Below, in pieces: positions 7,909-15,999 of a DNA stretch of 34,068 nt. The notes below the pieces were generated by a model. It did no database searches. It was not told where the DNA came from and saw nothing but the letters and a program-made list of their open reading frames with translations. The position numbers and the translations under genes are program-made. This DNA is from Microcaldota archaeon. GTDB taxonomy: Archaea > Micrarchaeota > Micrarchaeia > Micrarchaeales > Micrarchaeaceae. The first letter of the stretch is position 1, and each line of letters opens with the position of its first letter. The DNA lies in contig JASHRG010000032.1 of assembly GCA_030037495.1 (NCBI GenBank), forward strand, positions 1 through 34,068. Direction: 5' to 3'.

Positions 7909-8742
7909 TCATTGTTGAACATCAAAGTTTGCCGTCATCGCCTGGTACTCTGTGGGCAGCGCAAAGCTGTACTTGAACAGGACATATAGTTCCCTGCCCA
8001 CAACCCTTAGCATCTGAACATCAAGGGAGCTTGCCGCAATCTGAAGCTGTTTGATTTGAGCTGCTAGGGTGTCCAGCGCAGCCTTCTCGCTGACCCCAAC
8101 TGCGGTTGTCTCGAAGTACATTATGGTGGCGATTGGCTTCTCTCCCTGGGAAATCCTGTCTATCTGCGTCTGAATCACGTTTATTTTCCTTTGGATGTCG
8201 CTTATCACCACCTCATTCGAGGTCTTGCTGTTCAGCGCCTTTGACATCTCGAATTCCTGATATGATCGCTTGCCCTCAAGCTCATCCCTGACGTTCTGCA
8301 CGTCACGCGCGGCCGATATAACATGGAACTTGAACGAGAATGGTATGCTCATCACCACCTTCTCCCAGACGTCAACAGCCTGCACCTGCTTTACGTCCTG
8401 GCCCTCCTCTTCCCTCTCTGCCTTGAATACAAACGCAAATAGGTTTGCAGTTGTGAACCCTGTTGCGTAGTAAAGCCCGTTCACATTTTTAACCACGGCT
8501 TCCTGGTTTCTTGTTATCTTGTAGTCCTTGTATGGCTGGAACGTTATCCCAAGAATCCCCATTATCACAGGGAAAAGCAGAAAGTCTGCAAAGTTCATAG
8601 CAAACAGGAACGCTATCTCAAGCGCTGCCAGTATGATTACAAAGTATGGCAGGAAGCCGCCTCCAAAGGCTGAGAGGTTTGCTATGGCTATGACAGGTAT
8701 GATGGACGTAAATACAAGGTATATTATTGCTTCTTCGTCCAT
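7909..8742 (-). CDS. VirB3/VirB4-N-terminal-domain-like membrane protein, copy 1 (277 aa)
   Basis: Two or three membrane helices occupy about residues 5-68, followed by a short PYKDYK link and a soluble cytoplasmic domain of about 200 residues. That domain reads like the N-terminal domain of VirB4/TrbE/TraC proteins: a segment on a passage through the machine (NVNGLYYATGFTTANLF), a conserved-looking SIPFSFKFHVISAARDV strand and a long helix ending in a QTQIDRISQGEKPIATIMYF stretch. In many T4SS loci VirB3 is fused to VirB4; here the VirB3-like membrane part and the VirB4 N-domain-like part seem to be fused to each other and separated from the ATPase. It overlaps the stop of the preceding gene by one base and lies directly upstream of the ATPase. 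The assignment comes from layout and weak sequence resemblance. Confidence 0.65.
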   Translation of the reverse strand: MDEEAIIYLVFTSIIPVIAIANLSAFGGGFLPYFVIILAALEIAFLFAMNFADFLLFPVIMGILGITFQPYKDYKITRNQEAVVKNVNGLYYATGFTTANLFAFVFKAEREEEGQDVKQVQAVDVWEKVVMSIPFSFKFHVISAARDVQNVRDELEGKRSYQEFEMSKALNSKTSNEVVISDIQRKINVIQTQIDRISQGEKPIATIMYFETTAVGVSEKAALDTLAAQIKQLQIAASSLDVQMLRVVGRELYVLFKYSFALPTEYQAMTANFDVQQ

Positions 8743-9575
8743 CAGATCACCTCTTCCCTTATTGACTTCGTTATCTGCTCTGTTGCTGTCGAGTATGGTA
8801 TTAGGTATTCGGGTTCGACAAATCTGAGTATTGCCTCTCCGGTTATCACGCTTGGAGAAATCCCGAATACGGCTGCGATCGCGGACATCATTTCGCGCGC
8901 CCTCTGCTGCGCTGCCGCTATGGCCTCAAATTCCTTGATGCCAGAGGCAGACACCGAAACATAGTTGACAAGCTCCAGCGATATTGTCCTGCTGACGTTG
9001 TCAAGCATGTGGTGCCACATGCTGGACTTGCCCCTTATCCTGTTTACCTCTGTATCGGGGGCGCTCCGTGACAGAAGCCCCGCCTCCTCGGATTCTGATG
9101 CGCTGGCCGTGCCCCTGAGCGTGCTTATGTATTCATCCTTGTTCATTATGTGGAGCTGGCTTGTGAACCTGGCTGGGCTTGAGCTGGAGCTCACTATTCT
9201 TGCTATCTGGTTTGTGAACTCGAATTTCTCCTGGTCTGTCATCTCGGTTCCAGACCTGTATAAAGGGACCTTGATGAACACTGTTGCAATGTAGTCTTCC
9301 CCCTCTTTGTGTATTATAGAGTCTGTGCTTGAGGAGAGCCAGTACGCCTCCTCAGAGTTCAGCACAACGTTGCGCCTCCTCTGCTTCAGCATTGGCATGA
9401 AAAGATATGAATAGAACCTTGTTGAGAAGGCAAGCGAGTCAAAGAAGAATGCCACGATAAGGAGCGCAAGCTTCTCGATCGGCGACATGTAGTCCAGGGG
9501 CACTGATATTATCACTATTAGCACTATTATTGAGAGCGCGAAAAGCCCCAAGAACATGAATATCCTGTTGTCCAT
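8742..9575 (-). CDS. VirB3/VirB4-N-terminal-domain-like membrane protein, copy 2 (277 aa from ATG)
   Basis: Same plan as the next gene: two membrane helices (about residues 5-23 and 31-52), a basic stretch (LKQRRRN) and a soluble domain of about 215 residues with a strand ARFTSQLHIMNKDEY that parallels FSFKFHVISAARD in its neighbour, a helical insert, and a distal ISLELVNYVSVSASG strand before an amphipathic helix with AAAQQRAREMM. The two proteins look like diverged tandem paralogues that could together replace the N-terminal domain missing from the ATPase. I chose ATG at 9573-9575 over the in-frame TTG at 9584 because the membrane helix starts right after MDNR and the sister protein also begins MD. 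Its role as the membrane base of the motor is inferred. Confidence 0.65.
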   Translation of the reverse strand: MDNRIFMFLGLFALSIIVLIVIISVPLDYMSPIEKLALLIVAFFFDSLAFSTRFYSYLFMPMLKQRRRNVVLNSEEAYWLSSSTDSIIHKEGEDYIATVFIKVPLYRSGTEMTDQEKFEFTNQIARIVSSSSSPARFTSQLHIMNKDEYISTLRGTASASESEEAGLLSRSAPDTEVNRIRGKSSMWHHMLDNVSRTISLELVNYVSVSASGIKEFEAIAAAQQRAREMMSAIAAVFGISPSVITGEAILRFVEPEYLIPYSTATEQITKSIREEVI

Positions 9576-9624
9576 CTGTCTCAACTACAGCTGCGGGTTC
9601 CGCCATGATGCATGAAAGATATAG

Positions 9625-9640
9625 CATAAAACCTTTTTAA
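9625..9640 (-). promoter_or_regulatory. Possible promoter for the motor/accessory gene group
   Basis: In the gap after the last VirB6-like gene the - strand reads GGTTAAAAAGGTTTTATG, with two A/T-rich TATA-like candidates about 50-65 nt before the ATG at 9575. It would let the motor genes be expressed independently of the six-gene membrane operon. This is only sequence-level support. Confidence 0.3.
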
Positions 9641-9651
9641 CCTGTTGCACA

Positions 9652-10851
9652 TTATATGAAGCCGGTCCTGAGCCTGGAGCCCATTATAGGGGAGGCGCCT
9701 ATGAAGGTGGCTAGCTGCGTTATGAAAGTGTAGGTTATGGCTATCACCAGTATGGGGAAGAATACTGCCTGGAGCCAGAGCCCCGTAAACAGCGAGCTTA
9801 TGGTGAAGAAGAAGGAGCATGTTGGAGGAGGGCTTATGCCAGTGCATGCAAGGTTGACCAGTGTGTTCTCCGTTGTGACCGCATACGGGTTGATATTTGC
9901 AGAGTAGAGGAATGATATGAGCGTTGGCGCTACTATATAGAAGCCTATTCCCACAGCGATCAGCATGCCGCCCATCGGCCTTAGCGGGAACACTGCCCTT
10001 AGTATCACGCCTATCACTATGAATACGGGGCTCACGAACGAGAAGAAGTACAGCAGATACTGCAGGCCCCAGAGCACAAGAAGCCCGTCTATCACAAAAA
10101 CCGTAACCTGTATTTCCGGGAATATGTACTGCACGTAGTAGTTGAATTCCTCACCGATAAGCAGGGATTCAGCCGAAGTGGCGACTATGGGCTCGTTGTA
10201 TATGCCTATTTCAAGAGACTGCGAGAGGTAATCTGATAGGAACACAAAGTTGTCGCTTGTGCCCACAACATCCCCTGCCTTTATTGGGCATGTTTGCAGG
10301 GTTTCGCCGCCCGGGCCCAAAGGTATGTAACTCTGCGTGTTGCCGTTGAACACGCAGTCATACTCATACTGCAGCGCGTTAACTGTATTCGATATTGCTG
10401 TCGTTGCGGTGAAGTACGGATCTGTAACTGGCACCACTGTCGTGGAGCCTCCTGCAGATCCCAGGCTCCCTGTAACAGAAGCAGGTATAGTCTGGAGCAG
10501 CAGTCCCGCTATTATAAGGAAGGAGCCCACTATAAGCGCGGTTGCTATCGCCTCATAGATCTCCCCTATGCCGAAGTTCCTTATCCTGTCGCTCTTTATT
10601 GCTGTGCCTATTATGAATATGAACGCGCCTATCGTGAAGGAGAGCATCACCGCTACTATAGCTATGGGCATGAAGTATGCCCAGCTCGTGCATATCTGGC
10701 CCTGTATTCCGCTCTCCTCGCCTGGCAGGCTAAGCGTCTCAGAACCAACAGAGCAGCTCTGTGCGCCTGCCTGGTGCGGCACGATTGAGATAAGTATAAG
10801 TGCGACTAGCAAGAACTTCGCAATTCCCCTGATTGCTCTCTTTGTTTTCAT
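9652..10851 (-). CDS. VirB6/CedA-like polytopic membrane protein, paralogue 6 (399 aa)
   Basis: The protein begins with a signal peptide (to about residue 30, AGAQ), then TM1 at about 57-82 and TM2 at about 100-125 separated by a short loop with the conserved acidic position of the family (GIGEIYEAI). An extracellular segment of about 120 residues follows with several cysteines, then TM3/TM4 at about 247-318 carrying the family motif (GVILRAVFPLRPMGGMLIAV, then a Pro), and a last helix at about 370-390. VirB6-type proteins form the inner-membrane channel of type IV secretion machines, and CedA is the archaeal counterpart. It is the last of six genes of one operon and its ATG overlaps the preceding stop (ATGA at 10848-10851). 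Homology to VirB6 rests on topology and context. Confidence 0.7.
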   Translation of the reverse strand: MKTKRAIRGIAKFLLVALILISIVPHQAGAQSCSVGSETLSLPGEESGIQGQICTSWAYFMPIAIVAVMLSFTIGAFIFIIGTAIKSDRIRNFGIGEIYEAIATALIVGSFLIIAGLLLQTIPASVTGSLGSAGGSTTVVPVTDPYFTATTAISNTVNALQYEYDCVFNGNTQSYIPLGPGGETLQTCPIKAGDVVGTSDNFVFLSDYLSQSLEIGIYNEPIVATSAESLLIGEEFNYYVQYIFPEIQVTVFVIDGLLVLWGLQYLLYFFSFVSPVFIVIGVILRAVFPLRPMGGMLIAVGIGFYIVAPTLISFLYSANINPYAVTTENTLVNLACTGISPPPTCSFFFTISSLFTGLWLQAVFFPILVIAITYTFITQLATFIGASPIMGSRLRTGFI

Positions 10852-11954
10852 ACTATCCCTATGAGCAGCGAGAAGAAGTCAAGCCTCTCGCCTATGGCTT
10901 TTGAGAAGTCTATCACAAAAGCGTTCACTATTGTGAAGTTCAGGAACGGGATGAATGTGAGCCCTGCTATGCCCATACCAAAGCCTATTATCCATGTGCC
11001 AACAAACGTGGTTCCCTGGCCAAAGACTACCTGGAGTATAGTAGATATGAGATTTGCAGCGATGTTGACAGGCATTGATTCGTTGCTCAAGAAAAGTGAT
11101 GTGTTCACGAATCCATATGTCAGGCACGTGACAAGCGGGTATACCAGGCCAAGGCCAAGTCCCATGGCTATCATTGCACCGCCGAATGTCCTTGTGAAGC
11201 CGAATGTCCTTGCTATAAGGCCAAGCGAAACGAAGAATCCCAGCCATAGAAGCGAAGCGGAAAGCAGCAGTGTTTGCACCTGGTTTACCAGCACAAGGGT
11301 GAGCAGCGCTGCAAAAGCAAACACCAATGCGCTGTCTATGTCATAAGGGATAAAGCTTGGCAAGCCTGTCGAGCCCGTGTATTTGGTGTTGCCGACAGCG
11401 TATCCCACAGAGACTGAGAACCCGGGGGTGTATCCAAGATATGTTGTGGTGTAGTAGAGCGCGCCGAAAAGGCCAAACGCAAACTGGTTGAAAGACGCCA
11501 CATTGCATGTTGCCAGCTCAAAGACATCGTATGCATAAGAGCAACCAGGAGAAACCAGCGAGACAGAGCTCAGCGCACCCTCCGCACTATAGAAGAATAT
11601 CCCTATGAACAGAAGGAATATTATTATGAATATCACAGAGAGTATCCCTTCGTAGATCTGCGACCTTGCCCAGGCCCTGGCGTTCGGGGAATCTATAAGG
11701 CCAGCAAGCATATAGACTATGACTGCAATCGCGATGAGTATAAGTATAACAAGCGCAGCCACTGCGTACCAGGTGACTGTAGAAGCAGGGAGCGTTGCCG
11801 TCGGAGTTATGGGGAGCTGGAACGCGAAATAGGTAGAGCTTCCGAAGACCACTGGGGACAGAATCAGGGCTGCAAGCAATACTATGAATGTAAGCTTGGC
11901 TGCGCTGGAAAGGACCAGTCTCTTTTCCCTGTTCTTCTCTGTCTTGTTGCTCAT
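10848..11954 (-). CDS. VirB6/CedA-like polytopic membrane protein, paralogue 5 (368 aa)
   Basis: A basic N-terminus (KNREKR) and a first hydrophobic segment (about residues 17-40) are followed by a TM1/TM2 pair (about 62-125) with the loop ARAWARSQIYEGI, a shorter extracellular region than its sisters (about 125-205), and a distal helix bundle with the family motif GLIARTFGFTRTFGGAMIAM. The protein ends in a hydrophobic segment and the sequence DFFSLLIGIV. ATGA overlaps with both neighbours (10848-10851 and 11951-11954) indicate translational coupling. It probably assembles with the other five paralogues as part of the inner-membrane channel. Confidence 0.7.
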   Translation of the reverse strand: MSNKTEKNREKRLVLSSAAKLTFIVLLAALILSPVVFGSSTYFAFQLPITPTATLPASTVTWYAVAALVILILIAIAVIVYMLAGLIDSPNARAWARSQIYEGILSVIFIIIFLLFIGIFFYSAEGALSSVSLVSPGCSYAYDVFELATCNVASFNQFAFGLFGALYYTTTYLGYTPGFSVSVGYAVGNTKYTGSTGLPSFIPYDIDSALVFAFAALLTLVLVNQVQTLLLSASLLWLGFFVSLGLIARTFGFTRTFGGAMIAMGLGLGLVYPLVTCLTYGFVNTSLFLSNESMPVNIAANLISTILQVVFGQGTTFVGTWIIGFGMGIAGLTFIPFLNFTIVNAFVIDFSKAIGERLDFFSLLIGIV

Positions 11955-13042
11955 ATAATATTCCTCAGGGTATGCGAGGAGCTCAGGCTGGGCGCCCCGA
12001 GCAGGTCTCCAACCGCTTCCATGAAATCAAATGATATTGAAAGCGAAAGCACAAGCGCAAACAGAATGTACATGACCTGCGGTATGACTGTGCCCGTGAA
12101 CGCTATTATTATTCCGGCTCCTGTGTCGGCGTAGCTTGGCAGGACCGGAACCTTTGGATTGAGCCCGCTCATCAGGTCCTGCAATGACGGAACCGTGACT
12201 ATCACGTTGCTCACGCTGGTCTGCGAAACCAGGAGGTATATCAGCAACGGGAACAGCACGTAGAATGCTATGAACATGCCAAGAAACGCGCCTCCAGCTG
12301 CCCTTGTGAACGGGAGTGTCCTTAGCAGTATCCCAAGGAAGAGGAACACCGGCGCTATGTAGTAGAACAGACCGAGGATTATTGCACCGGCAAATGGCAC
12401 GCTTATGAGCGCGAACAGAACGGCTGTTATTGTACCGTATGCCGTTGACGCCATCTGCATGCCTGTAAGTGGCGCGTCTGACCAGCCGAAGTCAGACCAT
12501 GTAAATGAGAAGCCCTGCATGGCTGCCAATAGGCTATAGTCCTGTGCTGTGTAGAGGTACGCCAGGTCGCCTATTATTGTCAATCCTCCGGAAGCAAGGT
12601 TGTTGCAGTCGCTCCAGAATACGCTGCTGCCGGAAACAACAGTATTGCTTATAGCTACGTAGTTGCCTGGCGGCGGCAGCGGCAGAGTGTTGCTTACCTG
12701 GAACACTCCCAGGAATATCAGGACTATCAGTGCTGTGAGCGCAACCTCGCCTATTTCTGTCCTTCCAAAATTTGCAACGCGGCTTATCCTGAACGCTGAC
12801 CCTATCAAATACGTTAGAGCAGCTATGCTCAGCATGAGCAGCATCACCAGCAACGAAAGCCCGAGTATGGCGTTTGCCGAGAGAGGGGTAATTCCCTGTT
12901 GCTGCGGCAGGCCAAAGAGGCTTGAGCAGAAGCTCCCTGACCCAAACGCTGCGCCAGATATGTTTGGAAGAATCATCAACAGAAGCAGGGCTAGCGAAAA
13001 CAGCTTGATGCTTTTTATCTTCAACAGTTTCTTGTACACCAT
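11951..13042 (-). CDS. VirB6/CedA-like polytopic membrane protein, paralogue 4 (363 aa)
   Basis: A signal-like N-terminus (MVYKKLLKIKSIKLFSLALL) is followed by TM1/TM2 with the loop ISRVANFGRTEIGEVAL, an extracellular segment, and a distal bundle with the motif LGILLRTLPFTRAAGGAFLG and a Pro after the helix. I chose ATG at 13040-13042; the longer frame starts at a TTG (13075) that would overlap the previous gene and put 11 unusual residues before the signal peptide. With the ATG start the gene begins 7 nt after the upstream stop. It shares the plan of the other five paralogues but has one of the shorter ectodomains. Confidence 0.7.
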   Translation of the reverse strand: MVYKKLLKIKSIKLFSLALLLLMILPNISGAAFGSGSFCSSLFGLPQQQGITPLSANAILGLSLLVMLLMLSIAALTYLIGSAFRISRVANFGRTEIGEVALTALIVLIFLGVFQVSNTLPLPPPGNYVAISNTVVSGSSVFWSDCNNLASGGLTIIGDLAYLYTAQDYSLLAAMQGFSFTWSDFGWSDAPLTGMQMASTAYGTITAVLFALISVPFAGAIILGLFYYIAPVFLFLGILLRTLPFTRAAGGAFLGMFIAFYVLFPLLIYLLVSQTSVSNVIVTVPSLQDLMSGLNPKVPVLPSYADTGAGIIIAFTGTVIPQVMYILFALVLSLSISFDFMEAVGDLLGAPSLSSSHTLRNII

Positions 13043-13049
13043 GCAAACA

Positions 13050-14633
13050 CTACACGAACCTTGACAAGCCTGCAAGGTCGACGTCGCCGCCTAACAGTCC
13101 CGATATCCCTATTATCGATGCTATGGTCATGATCACGTTTATTATCGGTATAAAGTATGCTGAGACTCCTATAACTCCATAAGCCTGTGCTATGCCAAGC
13201 GCCATGCCCTCCCCTCCTGTGCCCTGACCCGTGTTGGTGTTGTAACTACCAGTGGGGCAGAAGGGCACGCCTGTGCTTGACAACTCTGACTGGAACTGGT
13301 TTGGCAGGCTTGGAAGGCTGTTGAACAGGTTCTTGCCGCTAAGTGCATCTGACAAAAATGTAGGTATGTAATACGCCCAGAAAGCCGGTGGCACTCCTGG
13401 AATGTCATAACCGGTGAGCGCGCTCAGCGTCTGCGACTCGCCGTAGAGAAGGCCTCCGCTTGGCCAGCATCCGCAGTCCTGCGCTATTGCGCTTATCTGC
13501 GGCAGCACAAAGAAGTTGACATAGTACTGCGGCGTGCCGCAGTAGCTTATTGGCGTGCTTTCAAGCGCCGGGAACAGGTCAGGGTTGCTTGCTGTGAGGT
13601 ACTCTATGCCAAAGAAGGTCGGGTATATGAATATCGCGCCTATTGCCACAGCTATGAAGAGCCCTCCGATCTTCCTTGTGAAGAAAAGGCCGCGCAGTGC
13701 AAGGCCTATGAAAAGAAGGTATGGCCATGCGTACATGAAGAAGTTCATGAATATCAGCTGCGCCACAAACGCAGCCGTGGATGTGTAGAGCAGCGTTGTG
13801 ACTGTCGGGACCATTGTCTTTTCTATGTAGTCGAGGCCGTTCAGCGCTGGGAACCTGTACTGTGTGAATGATATGTATGAGGGTGCGAATGGCAGCGGTA
13901 TTATTCCTGCAACCGGCGCTCCTGCGCATGACCAACCGGAGCCTATGCACACTGAAACCGTTGCCCAGAGCCATTTCTGGAAGTTGAGATAAGCGTCGAT
14001 TATGAAGACATCAGATAGATCGCCCGCTACCTGGTTTGTCAGGTTTGCATTGACAACAGTTGCCGTGGCAAGCGGGTAATCCATCAGTGCAGTCGGGTCT
14101 ATTGCGGTTGCTCCTGGCGCGGTTGCGACATCTTGCACTATGCCGCACACGCTCGGCGTCTGCGGGTATGAGACTCCTGTGGCGGTGGGCTGCTCGCTGA
14201 GGAAGCTTGTTGTCACTGCCTCTTGCGCAAAGTACAGGTTAACGTTTGTTGATTCTAGGTTCGTGCATACTCCCATCACGCTTGCAGGGTTCAGTACGCT
14301 TGGCAGGGCTGCTGGAGGTGTCGATACAGCTATGTTGTAGTAGATTGTGCCGAACACAAGCAGCATTGCCATGAGGATTCCTGCTATCAGTGCTGTGCCG
14401 AATACCTGTATTGCCTCGCTCCTTGCCCCCGCTTTCACGCTCTGGTTGTTGAGTATTGCCCCTACCATGTACCAGAGTGCGGCTATCAGCGCGTCTATCA
14501 GTATTGCCAGTATTATGAACGGGGCCACACTCTGCGGCGGCGCAAACGAGCCTATGGGCGGATTCGGCACAGCCAGAATTACGCCGCTGTGCATGAGGTT
14601 CGTGAGGCTTGATGCAAATATCGTGTTTGTCAT
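13050..14633 (-). CDS. VirB6/CedA-like polytopic membrane protein, paralogue 3, largest (527 aa)
   Basis: The longest of the six. There is no classical signal peptide; TM1 (about residues 33-58) and TM2 (about 77-104) are linked by QSVKAGARSEAIQVF. A large extracellular region follows (about 105-275, several Cys), then a helix pair with the motif GLALRGLFFTRKIGGLFIAV and IYP, then a second extracellular insert of about 130 residues that the shorter paralogues lack (including a GCWPSGG stretch), and a C-terminal helix at about 490-515. The extra insert near the end may give it a specialised contact in the complex. It is an operon member with a 7-nt gap to the previous gene. Confidence 0.7.
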   Translation of the reverse strand: MTNTIFASSLTNLMHSGVILAVPNPPIGSFAPPQSVAPFIILAILIDALIAALWYMVGAILNNQSVKAGARSEAIQVFGTALIAGILMAMLLVFGTIYYNIAVSTPPAALPSVLNPASVMGVCTNLESTNVNLYFAQEAVTTSFLSEQPTATGVSYPQTPSVCGIVQDVATAPGATAIDPTALMDYPLATATVVNANLTNQVAGDLSDVFIIDAYLNFQKWLWATVSVCIGSGWSCAGAPVAGIIPLPFAPSYISFTQYRFPALNGLDYIEKTMVPTVTTLLYTSTAAFVAQLIFMNFFMYAWPYLLFIGLALRGLFFTRKIGGLFIAVAIGAIFIYPTFFGIEYLTASNPDLFPALESTPISYCGTPQYYVNFFVLPQISAIAQDCGCWPSGGLLYGESQTLSALTGYDIPGVPPAFWAYYIPTFLSDALSGKNLFNSLPSLPNQFQSELSSTGVPFCPTGSYNTNTGQGTGGEGMALGIAQAYGVIGVSAYFIPIINVIMTIASIIGISGLLGGDVDLAGLSRFV

Positions 14634-14640
14634 TCTACCA

Positions 14641-15990
14641 CTACAGGCCTGACCAGAACGATGCCGCGCCCTCTATCCCTGAATCAAGCACTTTTGTGAG
14701 GCCTAGCGCGAACCCAACCGTAACCGTGACGTTTATTGCAAACATTACCACAACGGTGAACAGGAATTCGGCGAGCTCAAGCGTTATTCCCTGAACGCTG
14801 TATATCACCTGATCTACGGAATAGCACGCCACCTGGGTGTAAGCCCCTCCTAGTATTGACCCTACAAGGGTGCCGCCTCCGCATGAAATAAGCGTTGCGC
14901 TTGTCCCATAAGAGGATATCGCCTGCTGCAGAAGCTGGCCTAGTAGGCTCTGCACGCTTATTGTAATCTGACCCTGCGGGCTGCCCTCAGCGTACAGATT
15001 AAGGTTGCAGGTGCTTGCCCCCTGCGCGCAGGGATCAACGCCCTGGAATGGCGTCAGCTGGTATGTGTCCATAAGGTAGGTTGCTGATGGGTTGCATACC
15101 GAGGTTGGAAGCGTGGAGCCGCCCGCGCCATTGCATCCGGTGAACATCCAGTTCAATGCGTATGAATCAAACACCACCATTACTGGGTATATTATGTAGA
15201 GCCCTATTGCTATGGCCAGCATAGCGTTTGCAGCCCTTCTTATCAGGCCTCCTGAAAACGCAACAGATCTTAGTATCAGAGCTATTGGCAGCAGCAGCGA
15301 GAACGCGACAGCGCTGGAAATCACCAGTATCAGGTATTGGCCAAGCATTATGCCTATGCCAAGAACTGTAAGCGGCGAGTATATGTCTATGAACTCGCTG
15401 CTAAGGGTTCCCAGGGGCGCGCCAAGCTCAATGCTCGGAGAGCTGCTTGCACCCACGACAACAGGCCCGATCTGCTTGTTGGCCAGAAGGTTTTCTGGCA
15501 GCAGGTCGGCAACGAGGTTGCCAAGCTGTGTCCATATTCCTGAAAGCACGCCGAACGCATACGAGTAGGAGTATATCTGTATGCCTAGCTGCGGGCCTAT
15601 GTTGAATGCGTAATCACCCACATAGCTCTCAGCATAAGAGAATGGATCCTGAGTTGCTGCGCCAGATATTGTGGGCTGCTCCAGCGCTGGGAAGGGCTGC
15701 CCTGCCGCGTATGTTGGCGGCTTCCCACCTGCATATTCAGCGGCTATTGAGTTGCTGACAGCGCCGGTTATCGCACAAAGCGATGAGGTGACCGACAAAA
15801 GTATCATCAGTATGAATATGCTTATGAATATCTGTGTCAATTCTACCTTTGTTACCCCGGTGAGCCTTCCCTTCACGTTAGAAGGGAGGCTCCTGCTAAG
15901 CAAATAGACAAATGAGACTATGAGAAGCATTGTGAGCACTACCAGAGCATTGATCCCGAGCCAGTCAGTTCCATAGTAACATGTCAACAT
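14641..15990 (-). CDS. VirB6/CedA-like polytopic membrane protein, paralogue 2 (449 aa)
   Basis: No cleavable signal is evident; the first helix starts at about residue 12 (GINALVVLTMLLIVSFVYLL). The loop carries VTKVELTQIF in place of the GE-type loop of its sisters, then TM2, an extracellular segment with few cysteines (about 75-215), and the distal bundle with a variant family motif in which extra residues separate the two arginines (ALILRSVAFSGGLIRRAANA, then AIAIGLYIIYP). A second extracellular part (about 275-385) contains six or more Cys, then a C-terminal helix. It is the most divergent of the six. Nine nt separate it from the gene before. Confidence 0.7.
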   Translation of the reverse strand: MLTCYYGTDWLGINALVVLTMLLIVSFVYLLSRSLPSNVKGRLTGVTKVELTQIFISIFILMILLSVTSSLCAITGAVSNSIAAEYAGGKPPTYAAGQPFPALEQPTISGAATQDPFSYAESYVGDYAFNIGPQLGIQIYSYSYAFGVLSGIWTQLGNLVADLLPENLLANKQIGPVVVGASSSPSIELGAPLGTLSSEFIDIYSPLTVLGIGIMLGQYLILVISSAVAFSLLLPIALILRSVAFSGGLIRRAANAMLAIAIGLYIIYPVMVVFDSYALNWMFTGCNGAGGSTLPTSVCNPSATYLMDTYQLTPFQGVDPCAQGASTCNLNLYAEGSPQGQITISVQSLLGQLLQQAISSYGTSATLISCGGGTLVGSILGGAYTQVACYSVDQVIYSVQGITLELAEFLFTVVVMFAINVTVTVGFALGLTKVLDSGIEGAASFWSGL

Positions 15991-15999
15991 GGATTCACG

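Noticed and set aside
10294-10788. 164-aa open frame on the + strand
   Set aside because: It lies fully antisense to a VirB6-like gene that has a signal peptide, membrane helices and an ATGA overlap with its neighbour; the antisense translation has no coherent domain and is rich in Arg/Tyr/Cys as expected for a shadow frame.
12534-13046. 170-aa open frame on the - strand in another phase
   Set aside because: It overlaps the start of a VirB6-like gene in a different frame, shows no domain, and is His/Cys/Arg-rich like other shadow frames in this window.
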